Positions 55,771 through 64,000 of a stretch of 64,000 bases of DNA are shown piece by piece. The translations under genes and the position numbers were made by a program. Position 1 is the stretch's first letter. The number at the start of each line of letters is the position of its first letter. The DNA lies in the NCBI RefSeq assembly GCF_014490745.1, contig NZ_LZEU01000001.1, positions 2,011,501 through 2,075,500 of the forward strand, read 5' to 3'. Source of the DNA: Pseudomonas alcaligenes (GTDB lineage: Bacteria > Pseudomonadota > Gammaproteobacteria > Pseudomonadales > Pseudomonadaceae). The notes below the pieces were generated by a model. It had not been told where the DNA came from. It did not search any database and saw nothing but the letters and a program-made list of their open reading frames with translations.

Positions 55771-57311
55771 GCGGTTTCGTCTACCCAGCGTTGTTCCAGG
55801 TTCGTGCGCGGGCCCTGTGGCGGCATGCCTTGGCGGCAGCTCAGCTCGCCGACTTCCAGGCCGGCGGCGAGCAGGCGCTCGCGCAGATGGCCGAGTTCGT
55901 GGTCGATCAGGCGGGCGGTGCTGGCCTGTTCCGCCCACAGCTGGCTGGACAGGCTGCCGCGTTGCAGCTGCGCCTGTACCTGCAGGGGGCCGAGCGGGGC
56001 GAGGTCGAAGGCCAGGTCGACGCGCCAGAGCATTTCCTTCTGCTCCTGTTTGCTGGCCTGTCCCTGTTCCTCGCGTTGCACGCGCACCTGCAGCGGCACG
56101 ATGTCCTGCTGGTTGCGCATGGGGATTTCCAGCTGCCAGGTGGTCAGCAGGTTGCCTTCGGCCGTGACCTGGGTCTGCGCCAGGCTCGACAGCTGATGGG
56201 TCTGCAGGCGCGACACGGCCGCTGCGGCCAGGCGCAGGAGGGTTTCCAGATCGGCGTCTTCCTCCATGTTCTGCACCAGGCGCGAGGGCAGGGGGAAGCT
56301 CAGGGCCTGCTGGCGCAGGTTAGCCTGACCGAGGGCGCCGAGGGCATTGCGGACGAAGGCCGGCAGGGCCTGGGCCAGGCTGCTGCTGGCGTTGGCGGCC
56401 TGTAGCGGCGCGCCGCCAGGCAGGCTGGGCAGCAGCTGGCTGATCAGGCGCAGCAGGTTGGCCTTGAGGTCGTGGGGCATGCTGGCGGCCTGGCCGCCCA
56501 GCAGTTTGGCTTCCAACAGCAGGCCGCTGTGTTCCAGCGCCTTGGCCAGGCCGTCCGGGGTGCTCAGCTGCTTGCCGTCGGGCAATTGGCCGAGCAGCTT
56601 GTCGATGCTGCTGCGCAGCTCGTCCGGCAGGCCGTCCTGGGAGCCCAGCCCCTGCAGGGTCTTGAACAGGCCTTCAAGCGAACCCTGGCGACTCTGCTGG
56701 GTGGCCAACTGCTGGCCGAGGGCGAGCTGGTCGAGGCGGCCGCTCAGGGGCAGGAAGTTGAGCTCCTGGCTGCCGCGCACCTGGGCGGTAAGCAGGCTGC
56801 CGAGCGGCAGCGGCAGCGGGCTTTCAACGCTCAGCTTGCTGCCGGCCAGCGGTGTATTGAGCAGGCTGACCAGGGCTTTGTAGATGGTCTGCTGGGTGCG
56901 CACCTGCACCAGTTGTTCCTGGGCTACCACTTTGCCCTGCAGCAGGGTACCAACGGGCAGCTGCTGCAGATCCAGACTGTCGAGAATCTGGCTGTCACCG
57001 CTGGTCAGGGCCAGGGCCAGACGGGTTTCCGACAGGGCGGTAACGGTCAGCGCGGTACCCTGGGTCAGCGGGCGCGAGCTGCTGGCTTCCAGGGTGGCCT
57101 GGCGGCCGCTGTCGAGGGTCAGCTTGAGCAGCACCTGGAAGCTTTGCGCGCTTTCCTTGAGCGCCACCACTTCGGCCTTGGCGCTTTCCCCGGCGGCCAG
57201 CAGTCCTTCCAGCGGCTGCAGCAGCTTGACCGCCAGGTCGGCGGATACTTGTGCCGGGCGCACGGTCGAGCTTGGCGCGGGAAGTGGGCGAGGGCTGCTG
57301 ATTTCTGCCAT
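55767..57311 (-). CDS. FliK-like (Flg_hook domain) protein, second copy
   Basis: Protein of 514 residues on the minus strand, longer than fliK of this window. The N-terminal 400 residues are Leu/Gln/Ser-rich and helical, consistent with a ruler-like or variable region. The C-terminal 110 residues resemble the FliK Flg_hook domain: MLWRVDLAFDLAPLGPLQVQ, AQLQRGSLSSQLWAEQASTA and LGHLRERLLAAGLEVGELSC. It is often annotated as hook-length control protein in pseudomonads. Followed directly by an FlhB C-terminal-domain gene, echoing the FliK-FlhB partnership. Its true role is not established. Confidence 0.85.
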   Translation of the reverse strand: MAEISSPRPLPAPSSTVRPAQVSADLAVKLLQPLEGLLAAGESAKAEVVALKESAQSFQVLLKLTLDSGRQATLEASSSRPLTQGTALTVTALSETRLALALTSGDSQILDSLDLQQLPVGTLLQGKVVAQEQLVQVRTQQTIYKALVSLLNTPLAGSKLSVESPLPLPLGSLLTAQVRGSQELNFLPLSGRLDQLALGQQLATQQSRQGSLEGLFKTLQGLGSQDGLPDELRSSIDKLLGQLPDGKQLSTPDGLAKALEHSGLLLEAKLLGGQAASMPHDLKANLLRLISQLLPSLPGGAPLQAANASSSLAQALPAFVRNALGALGQANLRQQALSFPLPSRLVQNMEEDADLETLLRLAAAAVSRLQTHQLSSLAQTQVTAEGNLLTTWQLEIPMRNQQDIVPLQVRVQREEQGQASKQEQKEMLWRVDLAFDLAPLGPLQVQAQLQRGSLSSQLWAEQASTARLIDHELGHLRERLLAAGLEVGELSCRQGMPPQGPRTNLEQRWVDETA

Positions 57312-57340
57312 GCCGGGTTACACCCTGTCGAAAAGCCGGC

Positions 57341-57369
57341 TTCGGGGAGATGAATCCGGCATGTATAAT
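57341..57369 (+). promoter_or_regulatory. Sigma70 promoter of the ccm operon
   Basis: TTCGGG (57341-57346), 17-nt spacer, perfect TATAAT (57364-57369). It lies in the 149-nt divergent gap between the minus-strand FliK-like gene and ccmA, about 90 nt before ccmA. On the minus strand I see only poorer candidates (for example a TATACT with a 19-nt spacer). Confidence 0.6.
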
Positions 57370-57460
57370 GCCGCCCCGTCCGGGCTGGCTGTACGGTCAA
57401 CTTGCGTCAGTATAGCGGCCGGCCCCCCCCTGACTTGAACCCCTTTTGGGACGCCATGCC

Positions 57461-58096
57461 TTGATCTCGCCCCGTCTACAAGCCGTTTCTCTCGCCTGCG
57501 AGCGGGATTGGCGCCTGCTGTTCGAAGGGCTGGATCTGGATCTGCAGGCCGGCAGCATGCTGCAGGTCGCCGGGCCCAACGGCAGCGGCAAGACCAGCCT
57601 GCTGCGCCTGCTCGCCGGGCTGATGCAGCCGACCGCTGGCGAGGTGCTGCTCAATGGCCGCCCGCTGGCCGGACAGCATGGCGAACTGGGCCGCAACCTG
57701 CTGTGGATCGGCCATGCGGCGGGGATCAAGGGCTTGCTGAGTGCCGAGGAAAACCTCGCCTGGCTTTGCGCCCTGCATCGCCCGGCGCCGCGGGCGGCAA
57801 TCTGGCAGGCCCTGGAGGCCGTCGGCCTGCGCGGTTTCGAGGATGTGCCGTGCCACACCCTGTCCGCCGGCCAGCAGCGCCGCGTGGCGCTGGCGCGGCT
57901 GTACCTCGATGCGCCGCCGCTGTGGATTCTCGATGAGCCCTTTACCGCCCTCGACAAGCAGGGCGTGGCGCAACTGGAGAGCCATCTGGCCCGGCATTGC
58001 GAACAGGGCGGCATGGTGGTGCTGACCACCCACCACACGCTGACGGAAAAGCCCGCCGGCTACCGCGAACTGGATCTGGGGCGGCGCGCCGCATGA
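57461..58096 (+). CDS. ccmA: Heme exporter ATP-binding protein CcmA
   Basis: ABC ATPase of 211 residues. Walker [15 protein letters not shown], signature [16 protein letters not shown], Walker [13 protein letters not shown] are complete. CcmA with CcmB and CcmC releases heme-loaded CcmE for cytochrome c assembly. I start it at TTG 57461 ([16 protein letters not shown]), the conserved N-terminus, with GGGA 9 nt upstream; TTG 57446 would add five residues. Confidence 0.94.
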   Translation: MISPRLQAVSLACERDWRLLFEGLDLDLQAGSMLQVAGPNGSGKTSLLRLLAGLMQPTAGEVLLNGRPLAGQHGELGRNLLWIGHAAGIKGLLSAEENLAWLCALHRPAPRAAIWQALEAVGLRGFEDVPCHTLSAGQQRRVALARLYLDAPPLWILDEPFTALDKQGVAQLESHLARHCEQGGMVVLTTHHTLTEKPAGYRELDLGRRAA

Positions 58097-58764
58097 GCAG
58101 TGTCTTCGCCCTGCTGGTAGCCCGCGAGGCGCGCCTGCTGTTCCGCCGGCCGGCCGAGCTGGCTAATCCTTTGGTGTTCTTCGCCATCGTCATCGCCCTC
58201 TTCCCGCTGGCCGTCGGCCCCGAGGCTGCGCTGCTGCAGACCCTCTCGCCGGGGCTGATCTGGGTGGCGGCCCTGCTGGCTGTGCTGCTGTCGCTGGACG
58301 GCCTGTTTCGCAGTGATTTCGAAGATGGTTCTTTGGAACAGTGGGTCCTTTCGTCGCACCCCCTGCCTCTTCTGGTGTTGGCCAAGGTGCTGGCACACTG
58401 GCTGTTCTCCGGCCTGGCGCTGGTGCTGCTGGCGCCGCTGCTGGCGCTGATGCTGGGGCTGCCGACGCACTGCCTGCCGGCGTTGTTGCTGTCGCTGCTG
58501 CTGGGCACCCCGGTGCTGAGCCTGCTTGGCGCAGTGGGTGCAGCGCTGACCGTGGGCCTCAAGCGCGGCGGCCTGCTGCTGGCGCTGCTGATTCTGCCGC
58601 TGTATATCCCCGTGCTGATTCTCGGCAGCGGCGCGCTACAGGCGGCCCTGCAAGGATTGCCGACGGCCGGCCACCTGTTGTGGCTGGCCAGCCTGACCGC
58701 CCTGGCGGTCACCCTGACACCCTTTGCAATCGGCGCCGGCCTGAAGATCAGCGTCGGCGAATGA
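58093..58764 (+). CDS. ccmB: Heme exporter protein CcmB
   Basis: Integral membrane protein of 223 residues with about six hydrophobic helices. Family features: [40 protein letters not shown] and [17 protein letters not shown]. Start overlaps the ccmA stop by 4 nt. Confidence 0.95.
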   Translation: MSSVFALLVAREARLLFRRPAELANPLVFFAIVIALFPLAVGPEAALLQTLSPGLIWVAALLAVLLSLDGLFRSDFEDGSLEQWVLSSHPLPLLVLAKVLAHWLFSGLALVLLAPLLALMLGLPTHCLPALLLSLLLGTPVLSLLGAVGAALTVGLKRGGLLLALLILPLYIPVLILGSGALQAALQGLPTAGHLLWLASLTALAVTLTPFAIGAGLKISVGE

Positions 58765-58928
58765 CAGGCCTAGTAAAGATGCAAAAGCTGTTGAAAAACG
58801 TAACGAGCGCCGCCGAGACAAGGCGAAAGCAGGAGAGGGCGCGGAGTTTACGAGTGGTAAATGAGCAGCCCGGGCCTGCTTTCAATGCAGTATCGGCAAG
58901 CGCAGTAGTTTTGAGGCAGCTTTTATGA
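58761..58928 (+). CDS. Possible 55-residue ORF bridging ccmB and ccmC
   Basis: ATG 58761 overlaps the ccmB stop (ATGA) and the frame runs through the palindromic repeat to a TGA (58926-58928) overlapping the ccmC ATG. The product, [20 protein letters not shown] then RRKQERARSLRVV, is basic and resembles nothing I recognise. It is probably not a functional protein; its value may be to keep ribosomes moving from ccmB to ccmC. Confidence 0.25.
   Translation: MTGLVKMQKLLKNVTSAAETRRKQERARSLRVVNEQPGPAFNAVSASAVVLRQLL
58783..58924 (+). repeat. Palindromic MITE-like intergenic repeat between ccmB and ccmC
   Basis: A 142-bp element with nested inverted repeats: outer AAAAGCTG (58783-58790) / CAGCTTTT (58917-58924); middle GAAAGCAGG (58825-58833) / CCTGCTTTC (58875-58883); inner TTTAC (58847-58851) / GTAAA (58857-58861). 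GCGCCGCCGA and TCGGCAAGCGC also pair imperfectly. Its style recalls multicopy intergenic repeats of Pseudomonas genomes, but copy number cannot be judged from one window. It ends at the base before the ccmC ATG and supplies the only ribosome-site candidate, GAGG at 58913-58916. Confidence 0.7.
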
Positions 58929-59680
58929 ACTGGACCTGGTTTCACCAATGGGGCTCGCCCAAATGGTTCTACGAGCGCAGCGGGCGCTGGCTGCCCTGGC
59001 TGACTGCTGCAGCCATCCTGCTGCTGGCGGTGGGGCTGATCTGGGGCCTGGCGTTTGCGCCGCCGGAGAAGTACCAGGGCAATAGCTACCGGATCATCTA
59101 CATCCATGTGCCTGCGGCATTCCTGGCCCAAGCCTGCTACCTGCTGATGGCAGTGGCCGGCGTAGTAGGGCTGGTGTGGAAGATGAAGCTGGCCGACGTG
59201 GCCCTGCAGCAGGCCGCGCCGGTCGGTGCCTGGCTGTGCTTCATCGCCCTGGTGACCGGTTCCATCTGGGGCAAGCCGACCTGGGGCACTTACTGGATCT
59301 GGGACGCGCGCCTGACCTCGATGCTGATCCTGCTGTTCCTCTACTTCGGGGTGATTTCCCTGGGCAACGCCATCAGCAACCGCGACAGCGCGGCCAAGGC
59401 CTGTGCCGTACTGGCCCTGGTTGGCGCGGTGAACATCCCGATCATCCAGAAGTCGGTGGAGTGGTGGAACACCCTGCATCAGCCCGCCACCTTCAAGGTC
59501 ACCGGTAAGGCCAGCATGAACATGGAGATGTGGCTGCCGCTGCTGATCTCGGTACTGGGGCTGTACTGCTTCTTTGCCGCCGTGCTGCTCTATCGCATGC
59601 GCACCGAAGTGCTCAAGCGTGAGGCGCGCAGCAGCTGGGTCAAGGCCGAAGTGGCGCGCCTGGCCGGAGGTCGTCCATGA
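58925..59680 (+). CDS. ccmC: Heme handling protein CcmC
   Basis: Membrane protein of 251 residues with six helices. The tryptophan-rich heme-handling motif is [19 protein letters not shown]; flanking His residues ([12 protein letters not shown] and [11 protein letters not shown]) are the expected heme ligands. Loads heme onto CcmE. Translation start follows immediately on the palindromic repeat. Confidence 0.96.
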   Translation: MNWTWFHQWGSPKWFYERSGRWLPWLTAAAILLLAVGLIWGLAFAPPEKYQGNSYRIIYIHVPAAFLAQACYLLMAVAGVVGLVWKMKLADVALQQAAPVGAWLCFIALVTGSIWGKPTWGTYWIWDARLTSMLILLFLYFGVISLGNAISNRDSAAKACAVLALVGAVNIPIIQKSVEWWNTLHQPATFKVTGKASMNMEMWLPLLISVLGLYCFFAAVLLYRMRTEVLKREARSSWVKAEVARLAGGRP

Positions 59681-59856
59681 GCAGTTTCGCTTCCTTCGCC
59701 GACTTCCTCGCCATGGGCAACCATGGCGCCTATGTGTGGTCGGCCTATGGCATCAGCCTGGCCGTGCTGGCCCTCAACGTCGCCCTGCCGATTCTGGCCC
59801 GGCGCCGCTACCTGCAAGACGAGGCGCGCCGTCTGCGCCGGGAGAGCAATTCGTGA
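59677..59856 (+). CDS. ccmD: Heme exporter subunit CcmD
   Basis: Small protein of 59 residues. A short N-terminal segment ([19 protein letters not shown]) precedes one membrane helix ([16 protein letters not shown]) and a basic tail ([18 protein letters not shown]), the standard CcmD build. Starts inside the ccmC stop (ATGA) and ends overlapping the ccmE start (GTGA). Confidence 0.93.
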   Translation: MSSFASFADFLAMGNHGAYVWSAYGISLAVLALNVALPILARRRYLQDEARRLRRESNS

Positions 59857-60314
59857 ACGCGGTCCGCAAGAAACGCCTGTATATCGTCCTCGCCATCCTG
59901 GTCGGTGTGTCCATTGCCGTGGCCCTGGCGCTGTCGGCGCTGAAGGAGAACATCAACCTGTTCTACACGCCGACCGAGATCGCCGCGGGCAAGGCGCCGG
60001 TGGGCGCGCAGATCAAGGCCGGCGGCATGGTCGAGAAGGGCTCGCTGAAACGTTCCGGCGACTCCCTGGACATCGAGTTCGTGGTCACCGACTTCGCCAA
60101 GAGCGTTACCGTGCGCTACCACGGCATCCTGCCGGATCTGTTCCGCGAGGGGCAGGGCATCGTCGCCGTCGGCAAGCTGCAGGCCGACGGCAGTTTCAGC
60201 GCCGAGCAGGTGCTGGCCAAGCACGATGAGAACTACATGCCGCCGGAAGTGACCAAGGCGCTCAAGGACAGCGGCAAGCTGCCGTCCGAGGGCACGCCGG
60301 GCAAAGAGGGGTGA
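59853..60314 (+). CDS. ccmE: Heme chaperone CcmE
   Basis: Protein of 153 residues, GTG start overlapping the ccmD stop. One N-terminal membrane anchor ([20 protein letters not shown]) and a periplasmic OB-fold domain ([17 protein letters not shown]). The heme-binding His is in [13 protein letters not shown] (HxxxY). Confidence 0.96.
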   Translation: MNAVRKKRLYIVLAILVGVSIAVALALSALKENINLFYTPTEIAAGKAPVGAQIKAGGMVEKGSLKRSGDSLDIEFVVTDFAKSVTVRYHGILPDLFREGQGIVAVGKLQADGSFSAEQVLAKHDENYMPPEVTKALKDSGKLPSEGTPGKEG

Positions 60315-60316
60315 GC

Positions 60317-62308
60317 ATGAACGCCGCACTGCTGGTTCCCGAACTGGGCCATCTGGCCCTGATCCTCGCCCTGTGTCTGGCCGTATTGCAGGCCAGCCTG
60401 CCGCTGATCGGCGCCTGGCGTGGCGATCGCCAGTGGATGGGCCTGGCGCAGCCGGCGGCCTGGGGGCAGTTCAGTTTCCTGGTGTTCGCCTTCGCCTGCC
60501 TGACCTGGGCCTTCATGACCGACGATTTCTCGGTCGCCTACGTGGCGCAGAACTCCAACAGCGCCTTGCCCTGGTACTACAAGTTCAGCGCCGTATGGGG
60601 CGCCCACGAAGGCTCGCTGCTGCTCTGGGCGCTGATCCTCGGCGGCTGGACTTTCGCCGTGTCGATCTTCTCCCGCCAGCTGCCGGACGTGATGCTGGCC
60701 CGGGTGCTGGCGGTGATGGGGATGATCAGCGTCGGCTTCCTGCTGTTCCTGATCGTCACCTCCAACCCGTTCGCCCGCCTGCTGCCGGATTCGCCGATCG
60801 ATGGCCGCGACCTCAACCCGCTGCTGCAGGACTTCGGCCTGATCGTCCATCCGCCGATGCTGTACATGGGCTATGTCGGCTTCTCCGTGGCCTTCTCCTT
60901 TGCCATCGCCGCGCTGCTCGGCGGCAAGCTGGATGCCGCCTGGGCGCGCTGGTCGCGGCCGTGGACCATCATCGCCTGGGCCTTCCTCGGCATCGGCATC
61001 AGTCTCGGCTCCTGGTGGGCCTACTACGAACTCGGCTGGGGCGGCTGGTGGTTCTGGGATCCGGTGGAGAACGCTTCGTTCATGCCCTGGCTGGTCGGCA
61101 CTGCGCTCATCCACTCGCTGGCGGTCACCGAGAAGCGCGGTGTGTTCAAGAGCTGGACGGTGCTGCTGGCCATCGCCGCGTTTTCCCTGAGCCTGCTGGG
61201 AACCTTCCTGGTGCGCTCCGGGGTGCTCACCTCGGTGCATGCGTTTGCCAGCGATCCGGCCCGTGGCGTGTTCATCCTGGCCTTCTTGCTGGTGGTGGTC
61301 GGCGGTTCGCTGACCCTGTTCGCCGTGCGCGCGCCGGTGGTCAAGAGCCAGGTCGGCTTTGCCCTGTGGTCGCGCGAGACCCTGCTGCTGGCCAATAACC
61401 TGATCCTGGTGGTAGCAGCCTCGACCATCCTGCTCGGCACCCTCTACCCGCTGGTGCTGGATGCCCTCAGCGGCGCCAAGCTGTCGGTCGGGCCGCCCTA
61501 TTTCAACGCCCTGTTCGTGCCGCTGATGGGCCTGCTGATGCTGGTGCTAGCGGTGGGCGTGCTGGTGCGCTGGAAGGACACCCCGCTGAAATGGCTGCTG
61601 GGCATGCTCACGCCGGTGCTGCTGGGCAGCGTGGTGCTGGGCGTGCTGGCCAGTCTGACCCTGGCCGACTTCCACTGGGCGGTGCTGGCCGCCTGCCTGC
61701 TGGGCGCCTGGGTGGTGCTGGCCGGGCTGCGCGACCTGTTCGACAAGACCCGCCACAAGGGCCTGCTCAAGGGAATTCGCAACCTGTCCAGCAGCTACTG
61801 GGGCATGCAGCTGGCGCACCTGGGTCTGGCCGTCTGCGCCGTTGGCGTGGTGCTGGTCAGCCAGGGCAGTGCCGAGCGCGACCTGCGCCTGGCGCCCGGC
61901 GAGTCGCTGGAACTGGCTGGCTATCGCTTCGTCTTCGAGGGCGTGGCTCATCACGAGGGACCGAACTTCACCTCGGATCGCGGCACCATCCGTGTGCTGG
62001 AAGGCAGCGAGGAAGTCGCTGTGCTGCATCCGGAGAAGCGCCTGTACACCGTGCAGCGCATGCCGATGACCGAGGCGGGTATCGATGCCGGCTTCACCCG
62101 CGACCTCTACGTCGCCCTCGGCGAGCCGCTGGACGATGGCGCCTGGGCCGTGCGCGTGCACATCAAACCCTTCGTGCGCTGGCTCTGGCTGGGCGGCCTG
62201 ATGATGGGCTTCGGCGGCCTGCTGGCTGCCTTCGACCGGCGCTACCGGGTCAAGGTCAAGACCCGCGTACGCGATGTGCTGGGCCTCAATGACGGAGCTG
62301 CCGCATGA
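60317..62308 (+). CDS. ccmF: Cytochrome c heme lyase subunit CcmF
   Basis: Large membrane protein of 663 residues, more than ten helices. The WWD motif is GWGGWWFWDPVENASFMPWL; conserved VHPPMLYMGYVGFSVAFSF provides a His ligand. Joins heme to apocytochrome with CcmH and CcmI. ATG 60317 is preferred to GTG 60311 because GAGGGG sits at proper distance. Confidence 0.96.
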   Translation: MNAALLVPELGHLALILALCLAVLQASLPLIGAWRGDRQWMGLAQPAAWGQFSFLVFAFACLTWAFMTDDFSVAYVAQNSNSALPWYYKFSAVWGAHEGSLLLWALILGGWTFAVSIFSRQLPDVMLARVLAVMGMISVGFLLFLIVTSNPFARLLPDSPIDGRDLNPLLQDFGLIVHPPMLYMGYVGFSVAFSFAIAALLGGKLDAAWARWSRPWTIIAWAFLGIGISLGSWWAYYELGWGGWWFWDPVENASFMPWLVGTALIHSLAVTEKRGVFKSWTVLLAIAAFSLSLLGTFLVRSGVLTSVHAFASDPARGVFILAFLLVVVGGSLTLFAVRAPVVKSQVGFALWSRETLLLANNLILVVAASTILLGTLYPLVLDALSGAKLSVGPPYFNALFVPLMGLLMLVLAVGVLVRWKDTPLKWLLGMLTPVLLGSVVLGVLASLTLADFHWAVLAACLLGAWVVLAGLRDLFDKTRHKGLLKGIRNLSSSYWGMQLAHLGLAVCAVGVVLVSQGSAERDLRLAPGESLELAGYRFVFEGVAHHEGPNFTSDRGTIRVLEGSEEVAVLHPEKRLYTVQRMPMTEAGIDAGFTRDLYVALGEPLDDGAWAVRVHIKPFVRWLWLGGLMMGFGGLLAAFDRRYRVKVKTRVRDVLGLNDGAAA

Positions 62309-62838
62309 AACGCCTGATCCTGCTGGTGCCGCTGCTGCTGTTCCTCGGCGTGGCACTGTTTCTCTACCGTGGCCTGTTCCTCGATCCCAGCGAGCTGCCC
62401 TCGGCGCTGATCGGCAAGCCGTTTCCCGAGTTCGATCTGGCCCGGGTCGACGAGCCAGGCCAGCGCCTGAACCGCAGCAACCTGCTGGGCAAGCCGGCAC
62501 TGGTCAATGTCTGGGCCACCTGGTGCATTTCCTGCCGGGTCGAGCATCCGGTGCTGAACCAGCTGGCGCAGCTCGGGGTGAACATCTACGGGGTCAATTA
62601 CAAGGACGACAATGCCGCGGCGCAGAAGTGGCTGAAGGAGTTCCACAACCCCTACCAGCTGAATATCAGCGACGCGCAGGGCAGCCTCGGCCTGGATCTC
62701 GGCGTGTACGGCGCGCCGGAGACCTTCCTCATCGACGCCAAGGGTATCATCCGCCACAAGTTCGTCGGCGTGATCGACGAGCGCGTCTGGCGCGAGCAGC
62801 TGGCGCCGCTGTACCAGGCGCTGGTGGACGAGCAATGA
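62305..62838 (+). CDS. ccmG: Thiol:disulfide interchange protein CcmG/DsbE
   Basis: Protein of 177 residues, membrane-anchored periplasmic thioredoxin (N-terminal LILLVPLLLFLGVALFLYRG). Active site WATWCISCRVEHP (CxxC), cis-Pro region GVYGAPETFLID. Keeps apocytochrome heme-binding cysteines reduced. Overlaps ccmF and ccmH by 4 nt each. Confidence 0.96.
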   Translation: MKRLILLVPLLLFLGVALFLYRGLFLDPSELPSALIGKPFPEFDLARVDEPGQRLNRSNLLGKPALVNVWATWCISCRVEHPVLNQLAQLGVNIYGVNYKDDNAAAQKWLKEFHNPYQLNISDAQGSLGLDLGVYGAPETFLIDAKGIIRHKFVGVIDERVWREQLAPLYQALVDEQ

Positions 62839-63305
62839 AGCGCCTGCTGCTTGCCTGTCTGCTGGGCCTGAGCCTGATCGGCGCGGCCCGCGCGGCCATC
62901 GATACCTACCAGTTCAAGGACGAGGCGGAGCGCGAGCGCTTTCGCACCCTGACCGAGGAGCTGCGCTGCCCGAAGTGCCAGAACCAGGATCTGGCCGACT
63001 CCAATGCGCCGATTGCCGCCGACCTGCGCCGGGAAATCTACCGGATGCTCCAGGAAGGCAAGAGCAACGACGAGATCGTCGACTTCCTGGTGCTGCGCTA
63101 CGGCGACTTCGTGCGCTACAAGCCGCCGGTGGATGCGCGTACCTACCTGCTCTGGTATGGTCCGGCCTCGCTGCTGGGCCTGGGCCTGCTCGGGCTCGGC
63201 GTGCTGGTGCTGCGCCGCCGCCGGGTGGAGAACGCCCCCGAGCAGGTCACCCTTTCCGAGGCCGAGCGTGAGCGCCTGGCCAGGCTGTTGAAGGACAACC
63301 CATGA
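62835..63305 (+). CDS. ccmH: Cytochrome c biogenesis protein CcmH
   Basis: Protein of 156 residues with signal peptide ([18 protein letters not shown]), the redox motif [16 protein letters not shown] (CxxC), and a C-terminal membrane helix ([16 protein letters not shown]). Reduces and presents apocytochrome c. Short form of CcmH; the TPR part is the separate ccmI gene. Confidence 0.95.
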   Translation: MKRLLLACLLGLSLIGAARAAIDTYQFKDEAERERFRTLTEELRCPKCQNQDLADSNAPIAADLRREIYRMLQEGKSNDEIVDFLVLRYGDFVRYKPPVDARTYLLWYGPASLLGLGLLGLGVLVLRRRRVENAPEQVTLSEAERERLARLLKDNP

Positions 63306-64000
63306 TCGTGTTCTGGCTTGCCACCGGCCTGTTGTTGCTGGTCGGCCTGGCATTTCCCCTGATTCCGCTGCTGCGCGGCCGTCGTGCCCAGGCCGAGGAA
63401 GACCGCACTGCACTGAACGTCGCCCTGTACCAGGAGCGCCTGGCCGAGATGAGTGCCCAGCACGCTGCCGGGGTGCTGAGCGAGGCGCAGTTCGCCGCCG
63501 GCCAGGCCGAGGCGGCCCGCGAGCTGCTGGCCGACACCGAGGGCGCCGGCGAGCGCAGCGCGCGCCTGGGCAAGCTGCTGCCGCTAGTGCTCAGTCTGTT
63601 GGTGCCGGCAGTGGCCCTGGGCCTGTACCTGCACTGGGGCTCCAGCCAGCAACTGGCCGAGATGCAGGAGCAACCCAGCGTCGGGCAGATGACTGCGCGC
63701 CTGGAGGCGTCGGTCAAGGAGCAGCCGGATTCCGCCGAAGCCTGGTATTACCTGGGGCGCATCTATATGGCCCAGGGCCGTTCCCAGGAGGCGGTGCAGG
63801 CCTACCAGCAGACCATCCGCATCGCCGGGCGCGCGCCCGAGCTGCTGGGGCAACTGGCCCAGGCGCTGTACTTCGCCGCCGACAAGCAGTGGAGCGCGCA
63901 GATCCAGACCCTCACCGACGAGGCGCTCAAGGCCGACCCCAACGAGGTCACCAGTCTCGGTCTGCTGGGTATTTCCGCGTTCGAGGGCGAGCGTTACGGC
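63302..64000 (+). CDS. ccmI: Cytochrome c biogenesis protein CcmI (3' end missing)
   Basis: The frame is open to the window edge; 233 residues are visible. Two membrane helices ([39 protein letters not shown]) flank a cytoplasmic loop, followed by TPR repeats ([36 protein letters not shown]) that bind the C-terminus of apocytochrome c. Overlaps ccmH by 4 nt. The rest of the gene lies beyond the window. Confidence 0.93.
   Translation, partial: MIVFWLATGLLLLVGLAFPLIPLLRGRRAQAEEDRTALNVALYQERLAEMSAQHAAGVLSEAQFAAGQAEAARELLADTEGAGERSARLGKLLPLVLSLLVPAVALGLYLHWGSSQQLAEMQEQPSVGQMTARLEASVKEQPDSAEAWYYLGRIYMAQGRSQEAVQAYQQTIRIAGRAPELLGQLAQALYFAADKQWSAQIQTLTDEALKADPNEVTSLGLLGISAFEGERYG

Overview
The window is a high-GC stretch of a Pseudomonas-type gammaproteobacterial chromosome. 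It holds most of a polar-flagellum and chemotaxis locus and runs into a cytochrome c maturation (ccm) operon. The family assignment rests on gene order (flgIJKL, glycosylation genes, fliC-flaG-fliD-fliS, fleQ, fleSR, fliE-J, fliK-R, flhB, flhA, flhF, fleN, fliA, cheYZAB, motCD, parC/parP, cheW). It also rests on the Pseudomonas-specific regulators FleQ, FleS, FleR and FleN. I see no rRNA, tRNA, CRISPR array, prophage or complete insertion sequence.

Layout. 1-5919: P-ring, FlgJ and the hook-filament junction proteins FlgK and FlgL. 5920-14162: a seven-gene operon for a TPR/GT41 O-glycosyltransferase and a CDP-6-deoxyhexose with predicted methylations, preceded by a good sigma54-type promoter; it is most simply read as flagellin glycosylation. 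14300-19564: sigma28-driven fliC, then flaG, fliD, two fliS genes and a FliT-like gene. 19659-24069: regulators FleQ (own sigma70-like promoter) and FleS/FleR (sigma54 promoter). 24138-29955: fliEFGHIJ. 30032-32420: the HptB-type output module hsbA-hsbR-hptB, set between fliJ and fliK. 32444-39481: fliK, fliLMNOPQR and flhB. 39619-40443: a lysozyme-family protein between flhB and flhA. 40488-45709: flhA, flhF, fleN, fliA. 45779-54904: chemotaxis proteins, second stator MotCD, polar array factors ParC/ParP, CheW and a DUF2802 protein. 55026-57311: a cysteine-less rhodanese, then on the minus strand a second FliK-like protein paired with a stand-alone FlhB C-terminal-domain protein. 57364-64000: ccmABCDEFGHI, with a palindromic MITE-like repeat between ccmB and ccmC; ccmI runs off the window.

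Regulation visible in the DNA fits the known Pseudomonas flagellar cascade. GG-N10-GC sigma54 elements precede the glycosylation operon, fleSR, fliE, fliK, fliL and flhA, with a weaker one before fliD. TAAA-N15-GCCGATA-type sigma28 elements precede fliC and the second fliS. Most genes within blocks overlap by 1-8 nt or lie within about 20 nt, so they are probably translationally coupled.

The observations most worth following are the sigma54-linked glycan operon with a SEC-C motif inside a GT41 enzyme, the FliK2/FlhX pair, the lysozyme-family protein in the export-gate block, and the palindromic repeat whose 55-codon open frame exactly bridges ccmB and ccmC.
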